NCBI GenBank assembly: GCA_013398055.1
Contig: VZRS01014193.1
Coordinates: 542,482-606,481, forward strand
DNA: 64,000 nt
Source: Ifrita kowaldi
Taxonomy: Eukaryota > Chordata > Aves > Passeriformes > Cinclosomatidae
Direction of reading: 5' to 3'
The notes below the pieces were generated by a model. The model searched no databases. It saw only the letters and a list, made by a program, of their open reading frames with translations, and was not told the DNA's origin. The position numbers were made by a program, and so were the translations under genes. Positions 12,501 through 23,145 of this stretch are shown in pieces (the stretch's first letter is position 1; each line of letters starts with the position of its first letter).

Positions 12501-15500
12501 CTGACAGCCCTGTAGTGTTGATATAACTCAGTGCCCGAATATTTCTATCAGCTGAAGTTAACATCTAGCTTACAAATGAAAAAAACAAAGCCAACTTCAA
12601 ATTTACTCTTCCTTGTAACCTCGTTAATTAAAAAACCCATACCTCCACAAAATCCTGTTCCTAAACCCTAATAATTTATATTATCTACCTACATTTTCCT
12701 GTTTTAAATTACAGTTTTGGTCACTTATGAGGATTCAAATGATTATGCATAGCAAACCATTGCTGACTATACCAAATGCTGTAAAATACACTTAGTTGAC
12801 ACATCTGAGGGAAACAATGACTGGCCAGATGTTTTCACTTGCTGGAGTCTCTATGTTGTCCATTACAAGTGACTACACTGCTCCTAAAGGTAAAAGGCAG
12901 CATCCAGGGGACACAGGCTTCTGTCTTAATTTGCACTTACTAAGACAAACAAGGAAGGTCATACATGCTCCCTAATTATCTTAAGGTTTTGTGGAAGACA
13001 AAACTGTTTTTCTCTGTGACTTTCCAGCCTCCTGCTCTTCTCTGTTTATAGTTTGGCAAGAAACTGCAGCACACCATTAATAAGGTATTGGTATGGTTTA
13101 TTTACACCATTCTGCGCTAGTCAAAAAGCCAACACATAAAACCAGATGTATTAACACCCTGGATATGCAAAAGTAAGAATAGTCAATTCTCACAGAAATA
13201 CTTCTCTCTCATCAAAACTTCCTTCCTTCTTTTTATACAACAGAAATTTCTCACCTTGTGTTTAGAGCTGTTTCTTGATTAAAGCAAGAACATCTTACCA
13301 TTACTTTGTCACGATGTGGTAAACTAAGAAACATCTATTTCTACTCTTTCTTCCCTCCCAACACACCAAGTAAGCTTTCAGTGCCATCTAATTGAAGGGG
13401 GAAAAAATTTTAAAGAAAAATTAAAATTAATTATATTTGTCAGCGAGTCCACAGGCACACAAGTGTATCAAAGAGAGAAATGTTCTTCTAGTTCACTCAG
13501 GATGATTTTTTGAAAATTTTATATAGATTGTTCTCCATCTCAGATCACATCAAATTACTAAATTTATTTTTAAGCCATAATTTTGATTTACTGAAAAAAA
13601 AAATCCAAATTATTAGTAAGTCACATACTACATTTACAGTGCCTGTAAGAATGAATACTGATTAGATAACTAAAAAGATTGAGGAGCAACTTAAAGGGCA
13701 GTTCTCAAAAATGGCAGGTACCTTGAAAATGAGTAGTCTGATACTTTGAAGTGACAATAATTAGGTTATATGATAAGCTTATGGGAATGAAACGGAACAT
13801 TTATGCTGTTAGCCCACATTTTTTAAGGATAAAGAGAATGAAGACAGGTTTGAATTGTGACAGAAACCCCAAACATATGTATACATACATACAGGAAGAT
13901 ACATATGCATATTTGTATACCATATATAAATGTCTATATATTGAAGACAGAACCTGCCTTACTTAAGAGTATTCTGAAAAAAGACAAAGCTAAAGTTTTC
14001 ACTGTTGCTGTTGTTTATTTGATGGACACTAGGAATTTTGCATGGACATGGGTATTTTTAAAATAAATAATAGGGAAAATACCACTTAGAAGGAAAAGCT
14101 ATGGACCTCTGTAAATCTCAGGAGTTTCCAACTTCCATACCATTTCACGTGAAGGTGAAACAAGGTCAAAGAGCATTTCTGTGAAGTCGAAGGAGTCTTG
14201 CACCACAGTGCATTTACATGCCACTGATCTGGATCCCTCAGGCTACAATTAGACCAGAACAGATCACAGGTCACTAAATTCCCATCTTGATCCACAACAA
14301 ACCCTCCCATTACAAACTCCACCTATTATTTTGCCTGTAAACGAGGACAGAAGGAAGCTTTAGTGTTTACTACAAGTGATACTTTGGTTTCCCATGAACT
14401 GCTGCTAAAAGAGCCAGCAATACACGAGGCACATGAACTGCACTGGCATTACCAAAGGCAAGGCCTCTTTCCTGGGATGATTTTAGACCTGGTGAAAAAG
14501 AGCTGAAAGATAAGACCAGGTCTCAAGAGACTTTACACACTGAGCCATCATGTAAAAGAAAAGCTGAGGAGCTCAACTTGATTTGAGGGACCAGGACAAT
14601 CAGCATCCTGAGAGGTGAGGCAGTGCAGGGCCTCAGGTTTGGGAAAGCAGGAACCTCAGGTTAAGAGAAAAAAACCCAGAGAGAAGTTTAATATCTGCAG
14701 CAAAATTAGAACGACAGGTAATACTGCTGAGTACAGAATTCTGTAGATCTGTCATGGAAGAAAAACAGCAGAGAGACTGAGAATGAGCTAAGATTTGGTG
14801 GATTAGGTAGGACATACAACCATGAGACTGAGCAGTAGCTGGACAGATGCTGGGAAGAGAACAGAGTCCATTGAATATTAAATAAAGGGACTCTGATGAA
14901 AAAGAGGGAGAGATAGCACCATAAAATATATATATATAAGTTTAACATCACTACTATGGAGATCTGAATTAGGATGTATTTCTTTTAGGATAAGAACTAG
15001 TCACGGTGGGATAAGGGGGTAGAAGAAGCAGGGGCAAACACTTTTTCTTCACCCCCATCCTTGAATCTTCTTGCAAATGTGGCAATGAGTATCTACTACC
15101 TTTGGAAAGATCATCCTTTTTCACACCATATTTGACATATTTTTTTTTATTTTTCAACTCTGGGAAACCTTCAAGTGATAGCTTTGGATTCTGCTCCTGT
15201 GTGAATAATGCAGGTGCATGGGGTGAGGCAACAAATAATAAATGGAGATCAGATTTTACTTTAAAAGTGTAGATTTATATTTGTTGACAAAGCTAATATG
15301 CCAATATTAGCCTTGAACAAGTTATCATTCCATTACAGAAAGACAGTGGCTTTAACACTGGCATGGAGAGAGTAATTTTACATTTTTCAAAAATCAGTAA
15401 ATATTTGAGCATATTGGGTATTCTCAGTGCTATGTAAATAGCAGATTTAAGGAGACACAATATTCCATGCAACTAATTTAATGCCCAAAATAAATACATC

Positions 15501-17814
15501 AAAAGAATTTTAGATCAACAGCACATTGTGTACCGTTATGAATAATGTGCTGAAATCTGCCAAGCTATTTTTGAACACTTTCAAAGAAGTTCCGTATCTG
15601 AGCTGAGACTGAAGACATGTTGATGTGTTTTTATTACAGAATTTACTTTACCAATCTGGCAACGTAGTAGTCTTCTTAAATTAGCATTTAAATACTGTAT
15701 CTTTCTTAATTGAATGCACACATTCCCTTTTCAGTGACACGGTGCTATTATCAGCACTTAGGGACAGGAGACAGAAAAGGTCTTTGGACATTTGCAATTC
15801 TTTCACTGTCGGAGGAAGTCCTTAAAAGTCTGCTTTCATACAAAAGCTTAAGGTGCTAAATGTTGTTCTCTTTGCCCTATATGTCCACAGGTGTAGTATA
15901 AAAGCATTAGAGTAAGGTTGAGACCATTAATATCAAGGTAAGGACATAAATATGTGTTCCAGCATTCCATTTTAGATACAGTTTTGCTAATATAAGGTAC
16001 ATAAAACAACAAGCAGTTTTTTGGTTGGTTACATAGCCTTTTCAAATTTAATCTCAAGATATATTCAGTTTACATAACTTCCTCTGAAACTGGATCAGTC
16101 ACAGCATTTTCATTGATGTCTCAAAACACATTCTCCACTTGCAACTCTTGAAAACCACTGAAGTGGTGACAAAGGAAGAGCTTTATGATTTCAACTTATC
16201 ATTAAGAGGCTGAACTCAGGTTGTTTTGGAGTGTGGGTTATTTTCAATCTATATGAAATGTAAATAGCAGAGGTTACTTTTTCTTACTTTATAGTGCAAA
16301 AAAAAAGCAGAGTATGAGCTGACTATGAAGAGCTCTTTGATTTAGCAGTCAAAAGATCTGGGGGAATCTCAACAGTTCTCAAGTTTAGTCTGAGGACCTT
16401 GAAAGAATGCCATTACTATCGAGTCCTTCTTATATGTATTTTGGCACAAGTTGATTTCCCTATGCTCCTTTATGTTGGCACATTTAGTACAACAAAATTA
16501 CGTAACCTTCTGTCTAGCAGCATATCACTACTTATTTCCTGTTTCTTCTCTAAAATAAGGAAGCTTCTCTGCTTAAATCACTGTCTCAGTTATTTAGGAA
16601 ATCAGTTTTGTTCAAAAGGCAGCAGCCTGGAAGTCTGGACCGGGGTCTAGACTACCTCCTCTCACTTCCCAAGATTCACAGCAGGAAACTAACCCCAGTT
16701 ACAGAGAGCAGCCCAGACTTGAAGGAACCCTTAATGTGGGTCAACCTAAACAAGACGCAGGAGAGTTAAAATCAATGTCTAGACCAGGAGAATTTATAAA
16801 GAATGCATTCCTCTATTAGTTGTACTTCAGTTGTACTATAAATTTAATTAATCTGCTCATCTAGAGAAGCCATCAGCATTTCTTCATTACAACACATCCC
16901 TTGAGCATTAATGCCCCTGATATGCTATCACTGTCTTTCTAACTTCTACAAGGTTAAGTTGCTAACTTCAAATCAAAAATAAAAATTTATCAACGTAACA
17001 GTGCTAATCTGCACTGCCATATCTGGATTCTTAGACAGCCTAGGAAAGAATTAAATAACTGATAAAACACATATTAAAACAAAAATATGAGTAACTGTGC
17101 ATTATTTTGTTACTGGAAGATCATTTTGGATAGTACTAACTCAGCTTCCAAAAGGCAATACAATCACTTTTCATCAGATGCTATAAATTTCCTCACATTC
17201 CAAGCTACAATTAAGTTAAGCATACATATTTTCCAGTGACACAGACTTTAACAAGCACCTTGCTGCAATACTCAAGAGTTCAACTACAAGGATAGGACTC
17301 TAATAACAACGCAGACTAACTAGCTTGTTTTCCTCCCTTTACACACCTGTGTATTAAAAGACAGCAGGCATTACATTACCTCCAAGACTCGCACAGATGA
17401 CTAAACCATGAATAAGACTACAGAACTAGGAGCCTGCTCTCTAGTTAGTTGTATGAAGAGCCAAACAGGCAGTGTTCTCAAGAAACAAAACATTAACCTC
17501 GGATCTAACATCACAGGGGGTTCTTCATGAAGCCATAGCAGCCATCTGGAGTTAATCTGACTGCGGCCTGGAAGAGTAGCTGAATACATTGGAAGAGTAC
17601 ACAGAATACACACTGCAACTTTTCAACTCCTGAAATACTTCTGTCTCCTTACACGCAACGTCTAAGACTTAAGCACAAAAACCTGCTTTACCAACCATGC
17701 CTAATTTTTTGTTTAAACTGTTTGCCGTTAGCAAGGCTGAAACAGGACAGCCAGCAGCTTCTCAGAACTCGCAAAGGTAACTAGGACATCCACGATCCTT
17801 CCAAGAAGAGCTGT
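6579..17814 (-). other. RAB12 intron 1, main AT-rich part
   Basis: About 11 kb of AT-rich DNA between exon 2 and the CpG-rich block. I saw no CR1, LTR or RNA gene here, only short simple runs such as (TA)n near 14930. Open frames are short and shared between strands, as expected by chance. Confidence 0.55.
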
Positions 17815-18275
17815 GAAGTCCGGCACTGATCAAGCCCCCGAGCTTCCCACGGCCGAGGAACCCACCCGGGGAGCCCCAATCCCTCTGCCCTGGGCCGAGG
17901 AAGGGGACGGGGACCACGGCGCGCCCCGGAGGAGGACAGGGTCTGGGAGGGAATGCCTGGCACGCGGGGAGCGGGCCCGCACTCGGGGAAAGGCGGGACA
18001 GGGGCCGGGGAANNNNNNNNNNNNNNNNNNNNNNNNNNNNNNNNNNNNNNNNNNNNNNNNNNNNNNNNNNNNNNNNNNNNNNNNNNNNNNNNNNNNNNNN
18101 NNNNNNNNNNNNNNNNNNNNNNNNNNNNNNNNNNNNNNNNNNNNTGCAGCCTTGCCCCGGCCCCTTCTGGGGTGAATCGCGGTGCGCTCTGTTGCTGCGC
18201 AGCCAGGTCTTGCTTCGAGATCCCAGTGGGAGCTGCCTCTGCCGGGACGGCCGGGTCTCCAGCGGAGAGGCAACG
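17815..18275. promoter_or_regulatory. CpG island, likely RAB12 promoter region, broken by an N gap
   Basis: The sequence changes abruptly from AT-rich to strongly GC-rich with many CpG dinucleotides (for example around 17850-18010 and 18145-18260). The 132 n's at 18013-18144 interrupt it. It is the only large CpG-rich block in the window and lies about 1 kb from the RAB12 exon 1 fragment. Vertebrate Rab genes usually start in CpG islands, so this is the best candidate for the RAB12 promoter and first exon. That role is inferred; no core promoter motif was identified. Confidence 0.6.
18013..18144. other. Assembly gap, 132 n
   Basis: Unsequenced gap inside the CpG island. GC-rich first exons are often lost in such gaps, so missing RAB12 5' sequence may belong here. 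Confidence 0.95.
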
Positions 18276-18276
18276 A

Positions 18277-18740
18277 GGATGGTTGGGGGATTGGAGCATT
18301 GCTCTTACGAGGAAAGGCTGAGGGAGTTGGACTTGTTTAACCTCAAGAAGAGACAACTGAGAGGGTGTATATAAATATCTAGGGATGGGGGGGCCAAGAA
18401 GATCAGGCTCTTCTTCGTGGTGCCGAGAAATAGGACAAGAAGCATCGGGGGAAGCTGATGCACAGAAAGTTCCACCCGAACATGAGGAAGAACTATTTCA
18501 CTGCGTAGTGACCTTGCACTGGAACGGGTTTCCCAGAGACAAGTCGGGTCTCCCTCACTGGAGTTATTCAGGAGCCTTCTGGACACAATCCTGTGNGGGC
18601 GGGCGCCACACCGAGCCCCGCGTTCCCACGGCCGGGCCCCGAGAGCGCAGGGGGGAGGAGCGCCCCCTCCCCGGGGACGGGACGGGACGGGACNACCTAC
18701 ATGACCTGTTCTGCGATTCTTGATTTTGTGATTGTCTAAT
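18277..18740 (+). mobile_element. CR1 LINE fragment split by a GC-rich micro-contig
   Basis: 18277-18595 is CR1 sense sequence. It encodes EERLRELDLFNLKKRQLRG, then the TTTCCCAGAGA part, then CTGGACACAATCCTGTG. At 18695 the typical CR1 tail resumes (ACCTACATGACCTG, then TTCTGCGATTCTTGATT). Between them, bounded by single n's at 18596 and 18694, sits 97 bases of unrelated GC-rich sequence. Confidence 0.8.
18597..18693. other. 97-base GC-rich micro-contig between single n's
   Basis: Extremely GC-rich, ending in four copies of GGGAC. It has no ATG on either strand and does not resemble the CR1 on either side. It is possibly RAB12 5' UTR or promoter sequence placed in the wrong gap. Confidence 0.7.
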
Positions 18741-19107
18741 TTTGTCCTGCCTAAGTTTACCCTCAGGTAGTGAAGCAGACCCCAGCCCTGGGCAGGCGCC
18801 CTGTGTGTGGTAGCACACGTGTTTGGGGTCGTCCAGGGATTCACTGTCAAATCTCTAAACCTGGTACCTGCCCACTCCTGGGCACCGACCTTTTCATAAC
18901 AACCTTTTGTGCCGGCTGAGTTGTTCAAATTCCAAGCAAAGAAAATATGACTGTAGAGGAAGTAGTGTAATAAATCACGTGAGGGAAGAATGATTGGGAT
19001 GAGTGTTGCTTATTGTAGTTTTTAAGGAAATTTCTATCTCTCCGGGCTCTGAGGACCTAGAGTTCAGAGAATATAGATTTTTCAGATGCAGCTGGCGGCA
19101 AAGGGGC
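18741..19107. other. Sequence between two CR1 fragments
   Basis: Mixed-composition sequence between the CR1 at 18277-18740 and the one at 19108. No gene or element was recognised. Confidence 0.5.
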
Positions 19108-19405
19108 ACAGAATCATAGAATGGCCTTGGTTAGAAGGGACCTTTACGATCATCTAATTCCAACCACGCTGCTATGGGCAGGGACACCTTTCNTCCCTTA
19201 CCCACGGTGGACTTGCAGGCCTCGCAGAAGGTGTCGTCGGTGAATCGCTCCATGAGGCTGGTCTTGCCCACCCCCCGCGACCCGATGATGATCACCTGCA
19301 GCTTGAAGTCGGCCGGGCGCGGCGGCTGCTTCCTGCGGCGGGACTGCCCCCCCGAGAGCGCCGGNACTTGCAGGGATGAGGCATCCACAGCTTCTCTTCC
19401 AGAGG
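19108..19405 (-). mobile_element. CR1 LINE fragment interrupted by the RAB12 exon 1 contig
   Basis: 19108-19192 is the reverse-strand CR1 3' end (CACAGAATCATAGAATGGCC, then GAAGGGACC, then GCTATGGGCAGGGACACCTT). 19366-19405 continues typical CR1 sequence (CTTGCAGGGATGAGGCATCC, then ACAGCTTCTCT). In other CR1 copies these two parts are about 50-60 bases apart. Here the 171-base exon contig takes that place, flanked by n's at 19193 and 19365. Confidence 0.8.
19202..19364 (-). CDS. RAB12: RAB12 exon 1, 5'-truncated (Rab GTPase N-terminal region and P-loop)
   Basis: Rab12 is a small GTPase of recycling endosomes and lysosomes. It is known for steering transferrin receptor to degradation and as an LRRK2 partner and substrate. 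The minus strand encodes 54 residues from PALSGGQ to CKSTV plus the first base of the next glycine codon. Visible are the basic proline-rich lead [12 protein letters not shown], the first strand LQVIII, the P-loop GSRGVGKTS that binds nucleotide phosphates, and the run into switch I ([14 protein letters not shown]). The exon ends in phase 1 at a GTAAGG donor (19201-19196), which matches exon 2 exactly. The 5' side stops at a single n (19365), so the start Met and about 20 residues are missing. Gene identity is very secure from the recalled vertebrate Rab12 sequence. Its position is less secure, because n's bound the 171-base contig on both sides and CR1 sequence lies beyond each n. Confidence 0.95.
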
Positions 19406-20635
19406 TAGAAGGGATTCGTGTTTTTAAGAGAATCTGAAATCTACATGTAGGATGAAGTATTTTGAACATGAGAGGCACAGATAGCCAAAGCTGGTGGAGA
19501 TGTGAGAACATTTTGTCCCATTTTCTGTATTCTCACTACCATTTGTAAGCTAAGGAAATTTATCAAGGGAGCGTGAAATTGGGGGTTACATTTAGGAAAC
19601 CATTGTCATACAGGAATGACTTTCTCAACAGCTGATTTTCTTGAGCAAGTGAGACTATTTGACGATGAAGCTAAGTTTCCAAGAACGACAAACAAAAATA
19701 GAAAAAAAACCTAACAAAAAACCCAAAACAAGCAAATAAAAAGCCCCTCACAAATAAAATGAGAACTAGAACTAATTTAACATTTTTCTTAATTGCCACT
19801 AGTTTTCATCACAAGAAAGACTGGCAGTTCTTCAAACAGGTAGAATGGTCTAAACCGTAAAACAAATTAACAAAAACTTAACAAACACTTCTTGTGTATT
19901 ACACTCACCCTACCCTCTCGTTACTGATTATATGTAATGTTATAATAAGGTATTTAAAAGCGCAATTCATCACTGAGAGTGAAATAATCTAGCAAGTACA
20001 GCATCATAACAAGATAACCTTTTCAGTTTTTTTATCCCTTAGGTCCGTCCTCTAGAATTATAATTCTCTCCCAAACCTGTAACTCTGATAGATCCTCAAG
20101 ACTGCTCTGCTCTTCCTAAAAGGTGCAGGCCACTAGGTGTGTTGTAGACTGTTCCTGCCCATTCATTGTTGGTCATTAGAGTAGCCTCAGTTTCTCATGT
20201 TATTTTGTGTTCTACCAACTCACTTTCAAACAAGGTAATTCAAGCAAATCTATGCTGACCACTCTATTCCCGTACCTGCACACAGATACTCAGCAACATC
20301 AATATTTTCAGTCCTTCATTAAATGAACTGAACTGTGAATACTAGGCTTCAATTGCGTAGCCTCGAGTGGTTTGTATCATTTGTTCAGCAGAAGAGCTTT
20401 TTCCTGATTAGTCCTCAGCTGCAGAGAACCTGCAAACATGAAGTGAATTCCTTTGTGCCTCCAGTCTGTTGCCAGCCATTGCCACTCTTCCTTTATATCT
20501 CTTTGGTTTTTTGGTGGGGTCATCTCACTAAGCATGCATGGATTTTTCATGTTAGCTGGTTCCTGGCATCCAGACCTTTCCTTCTGCATCTGTTTTCAGC
20601 CTTTCTACACTGACATGCCCAGTCAACTACTGAGT
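19406..20635. other. Intergenic DNA, A-rich, partly duplicated downstream
   Basis: No gene recognised. Contains an A-rich stretch (about 19690-19760). From 19751 on, the sequence recurs at 21545. Confidence 0.6.
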
Positions 20636-20756
20636 ATCATAGAATCACAGAATTGTTGAACCATGGAATGTCTCGAGTTGGAAGGGTCCCATAAGGATCA
20701 TGAAGTTCAACTCCCAGCTTCTCATAGGACTAAACCATATGACTAAAAATGTCATC
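20434..20756. repeat. Contig-end copy 1 of a 323-base near-identical repeat
   Basis: Repeats at 20758-21080 with an offset of 324 and is followed at once by a single n (20757). Almost identical; one difference is GAGTATCAT here against GAGAATCAT in the other copy. This is the pattern of two overlapping contig ends that were not merged. Confidence 0.9.
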
Positions 20757-21543
20757 NAAACATGAAGTGAATTCCTTTGTGCCTCCAGTCTGTTGCCAGC
20801 CATTGCCACTCTTCCTTTATATCTCTTTGGTTTTTTGGTGGGGTCATCTCACTAAGCATGCATGGATTTTTCATGTTAGCTGGTTCCTGGCATCCAGACC
20901 TTTCCTTCTGCATCTGTTTTCAGCCTTTCTACACTGACATGCCCAGTCAACTACTGAGAATCATAGAATCACAGAATTGTTGAACCATGGAATGTCTCGA
21001 GTTGGAAGGGTCCCATAAGGATCATGAAGTTCAACTCCCAGCTTCTCATAGGACTAAACCATATGACTAAAAATGTCATTCAGATGCTCCTTGAACTCTT
21101 GACAGGCTTGGTGCTCTGACCACTGCCCTGGAGAGCCTGTCCAGTGACTAACCACAATCTCAGTGAAGAACATTATTTGAATGTTCAGTCTGAACTTCCT
21201 CTAATGCAATTTCAGTCTATTTCCCTCGTGTCTTGCTGGGCACCACAGAGAGAAGATCAGCACCTTCCCCTCTCCTGACCACCTCGAAGATGTAGACTGC
21301 CATGGGGTGCTCCCTCAGCCTTCTTTTCTACAAGCTGAACAAACTAAGTGAACTCAGCTGCTCCTTGTAAGTCTTGCCCTTGAGGCCTTTCACTGTTTGG
21401 TCTTTCTCCTCAGGACACACTTCATAGTTTCATGTCCTTCTTGTATTGTGGCACCCAAACTGCCCTCAGCACTCAAAGTGAGGCTGCCCCAGTGCAGAGC
21501 AGAGTGGGACAATCCCCTCCGTTGCCTGGCTGGTGATGCTGTG
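20636..21543 (-). mobile_element. CR1 LINE, reverse strand, partly repeated in a redundant contig
   Basis: Starts with the reverse CR1 3' end (ATCATAGAATCACAGAATTG, then GAGTTGGAAGGGTCCCATAA). It runs through GCCCTGGAGAGCCTGTCCAG, the cysteine-poor 3' coding segment, and TGCCCCAGTGCAGAGCAGAG, up to the n at 21544. The copy at 20636-20756 is repeated at 20960-21080. Close to the copy at 22456-23145, but with scattered differences (for example near 21285-21310 and 21465-21480). Confidence 0.88.
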
Positions 21544-21544
21544 N

Positions 21545-22374
21545 CAAATAAAATGAGAACTAGAACTAATTTAACATTTTTCTTAATTGCCACTAGTTTT
21601 CATCACAAGAAAGACTGGCAGTTCTTCAAACAGGTAGAATGGTCTAAACCGTAAAACAAATTAACAAAAACTTAACAAACACTTCTTGTGTATTACACTC
21701 ACCCTACCCTCTCGTTACTGATTATATGTAATGTTATAATAAGGTATTTAAAAGCGCAATTCATCACTGAGAGTGAAATAATCTAGCAAGTACAGCATCA
21801 TAACAAGATAACCTTTTCAGTTTTTTTATCCCTTAGGTCCGTCCTCTAGAATTATAATTCTCTCCCAAACCTGTAACTCTGATAGATCCTCAAGACTGCT
21901 CTGCTCTTCCTAAAAGGTGCAGGCCACTAGGTGTGTTGTAGACTGTTCCTGCCCATTCATTGTTGGTCATTAGAGTAGCCTCAGTTTCTCATGTTATTTT
22001 GTGTTCTACCAACTCACTTTCAAACAAGGTAATTCAAGCAAATCTATGCTGACCACTCTATTCCCGTACCTGCACACAGATACTCAGCAACATCAATATT
22101 TTCAGTCCTTCATTAAATGAACTGAACTGTGAATACTAGGCTTCAATTGCGTAGCCTCGAGTGGTTTGTATCATTTGTTCAGCAGAAGAGCTTTTTCCTG
22201 ATTAGTCCTCAGCTGCAGAGAACCTGCAAACATGAAGTGAATTCCTTTGTGCCTCCAGTCTGTTGCCAGCCATTGCCACTCTTCCTTTATATCTCTTTGG
22301 TTTTTTGGTGGGGTCATCTCACTAAGCATGCATGGCTTTTTCATGTTAGATGGTTACTGGCATGCAGACCTTTC
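21545..22374. repeat. Duplicate of 19751-20580 (redundant contig)
   Basis: Matches 19751-20580 at a constant offset of 1794. The match looks identical by eye until the last 40 or so bases, where several mismatches accumulate before the n at 22375. It is bounded by single n's at 21544 and 22375. Confidence 0.9.
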
Positions 22375-22455
22375 NGCTGGTTCCTGGCATCCAGACCTTT
22401 CCTTCTGCATCTGTTTTCAGCCTTTCTACACTGACATGCCCAGTCAACTACTGAG

Positions 22456-23145
22456 AATCATAGAATCACAGAATTGTTGAACCATGGAATGTCTCGAGTT
22501 GGAAGGGTCCCATAAGGATCATGAAGTTCAACTCCCAGCTTCTCATAGGACTAAACCATATGACTAAAAATGTCATCCAGATGCTCCTTGAACTCTTGAC
22601 AGGCTTGGTGCTCTGACCACTGCCCTGGAGAGCCTGTCCAGTGACTAACCACAATCTCAGTGAAGAACATTATTTGAATGTTCAGTCTGAACTTCCTCTA
22701 ATGCAATTTCAGTCTATTTCCCTCATGTCTTGCTGGGCACCACAGAGAGAAGATCAGCACCTTCCCCTCTCCTGACCACCTTGGGGAAGCTGTAGACTGC
22801 CATGGGGTGCTGCCTCAGCCTTCTTTTCTACAAGCTGAACAAACTAAGTGAACTCAGCTGCTCCTTGTAAGTCTTGCCCTTGAGGCCTTTCACTGTTTGG
22901 TCTTTCTCCTCAGGACACACTTCATAGTTTCATGTCCTTCTTGTATTGTGGCACCCAAACTGCCCCCAGCACTTGAGGTGAGGCTGCCCCAGTGCAGAGC
23001 AGAGTGGGACAATCCCCTCCGTTGCCTGGCTGGTGATGCTGTGTGTGATGCCCCCCAGGACAGGGTTGAGCCTCCTGGCTGCCAGGGCACTGCTGGCTCA
23101 TGTTCAATTTGCCATTAACCCATCCAATAGACCCAAAGCCTTGCC
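22456..23145 (-). mobile_element. CR1 LINE, reverse strand (main copy)
   Basis: Same element as at 20960-21543, but it continues past the point where that contig stops. On the minus strand it encodes a decayed CR1 ORF2 C-terminal part (MSQQCPGSQEAQPCPGG, then GAVWVPQYKKD). It is 5'-truncated near 23145. Confidence 0.88.

Noticed and set aside
17781..18928. Several long open frames in the GC-rich region
   Set aside because: They pass through the N gap and CR1 sequence. GC-rich DNA has few stops, so length carries no weight here.
20335..22480. Repeated open frames at 20335, 20749, 22129 and 22247
   Set aside because: They are copies of one stretch made by the false duplication, with no domain and no other support.
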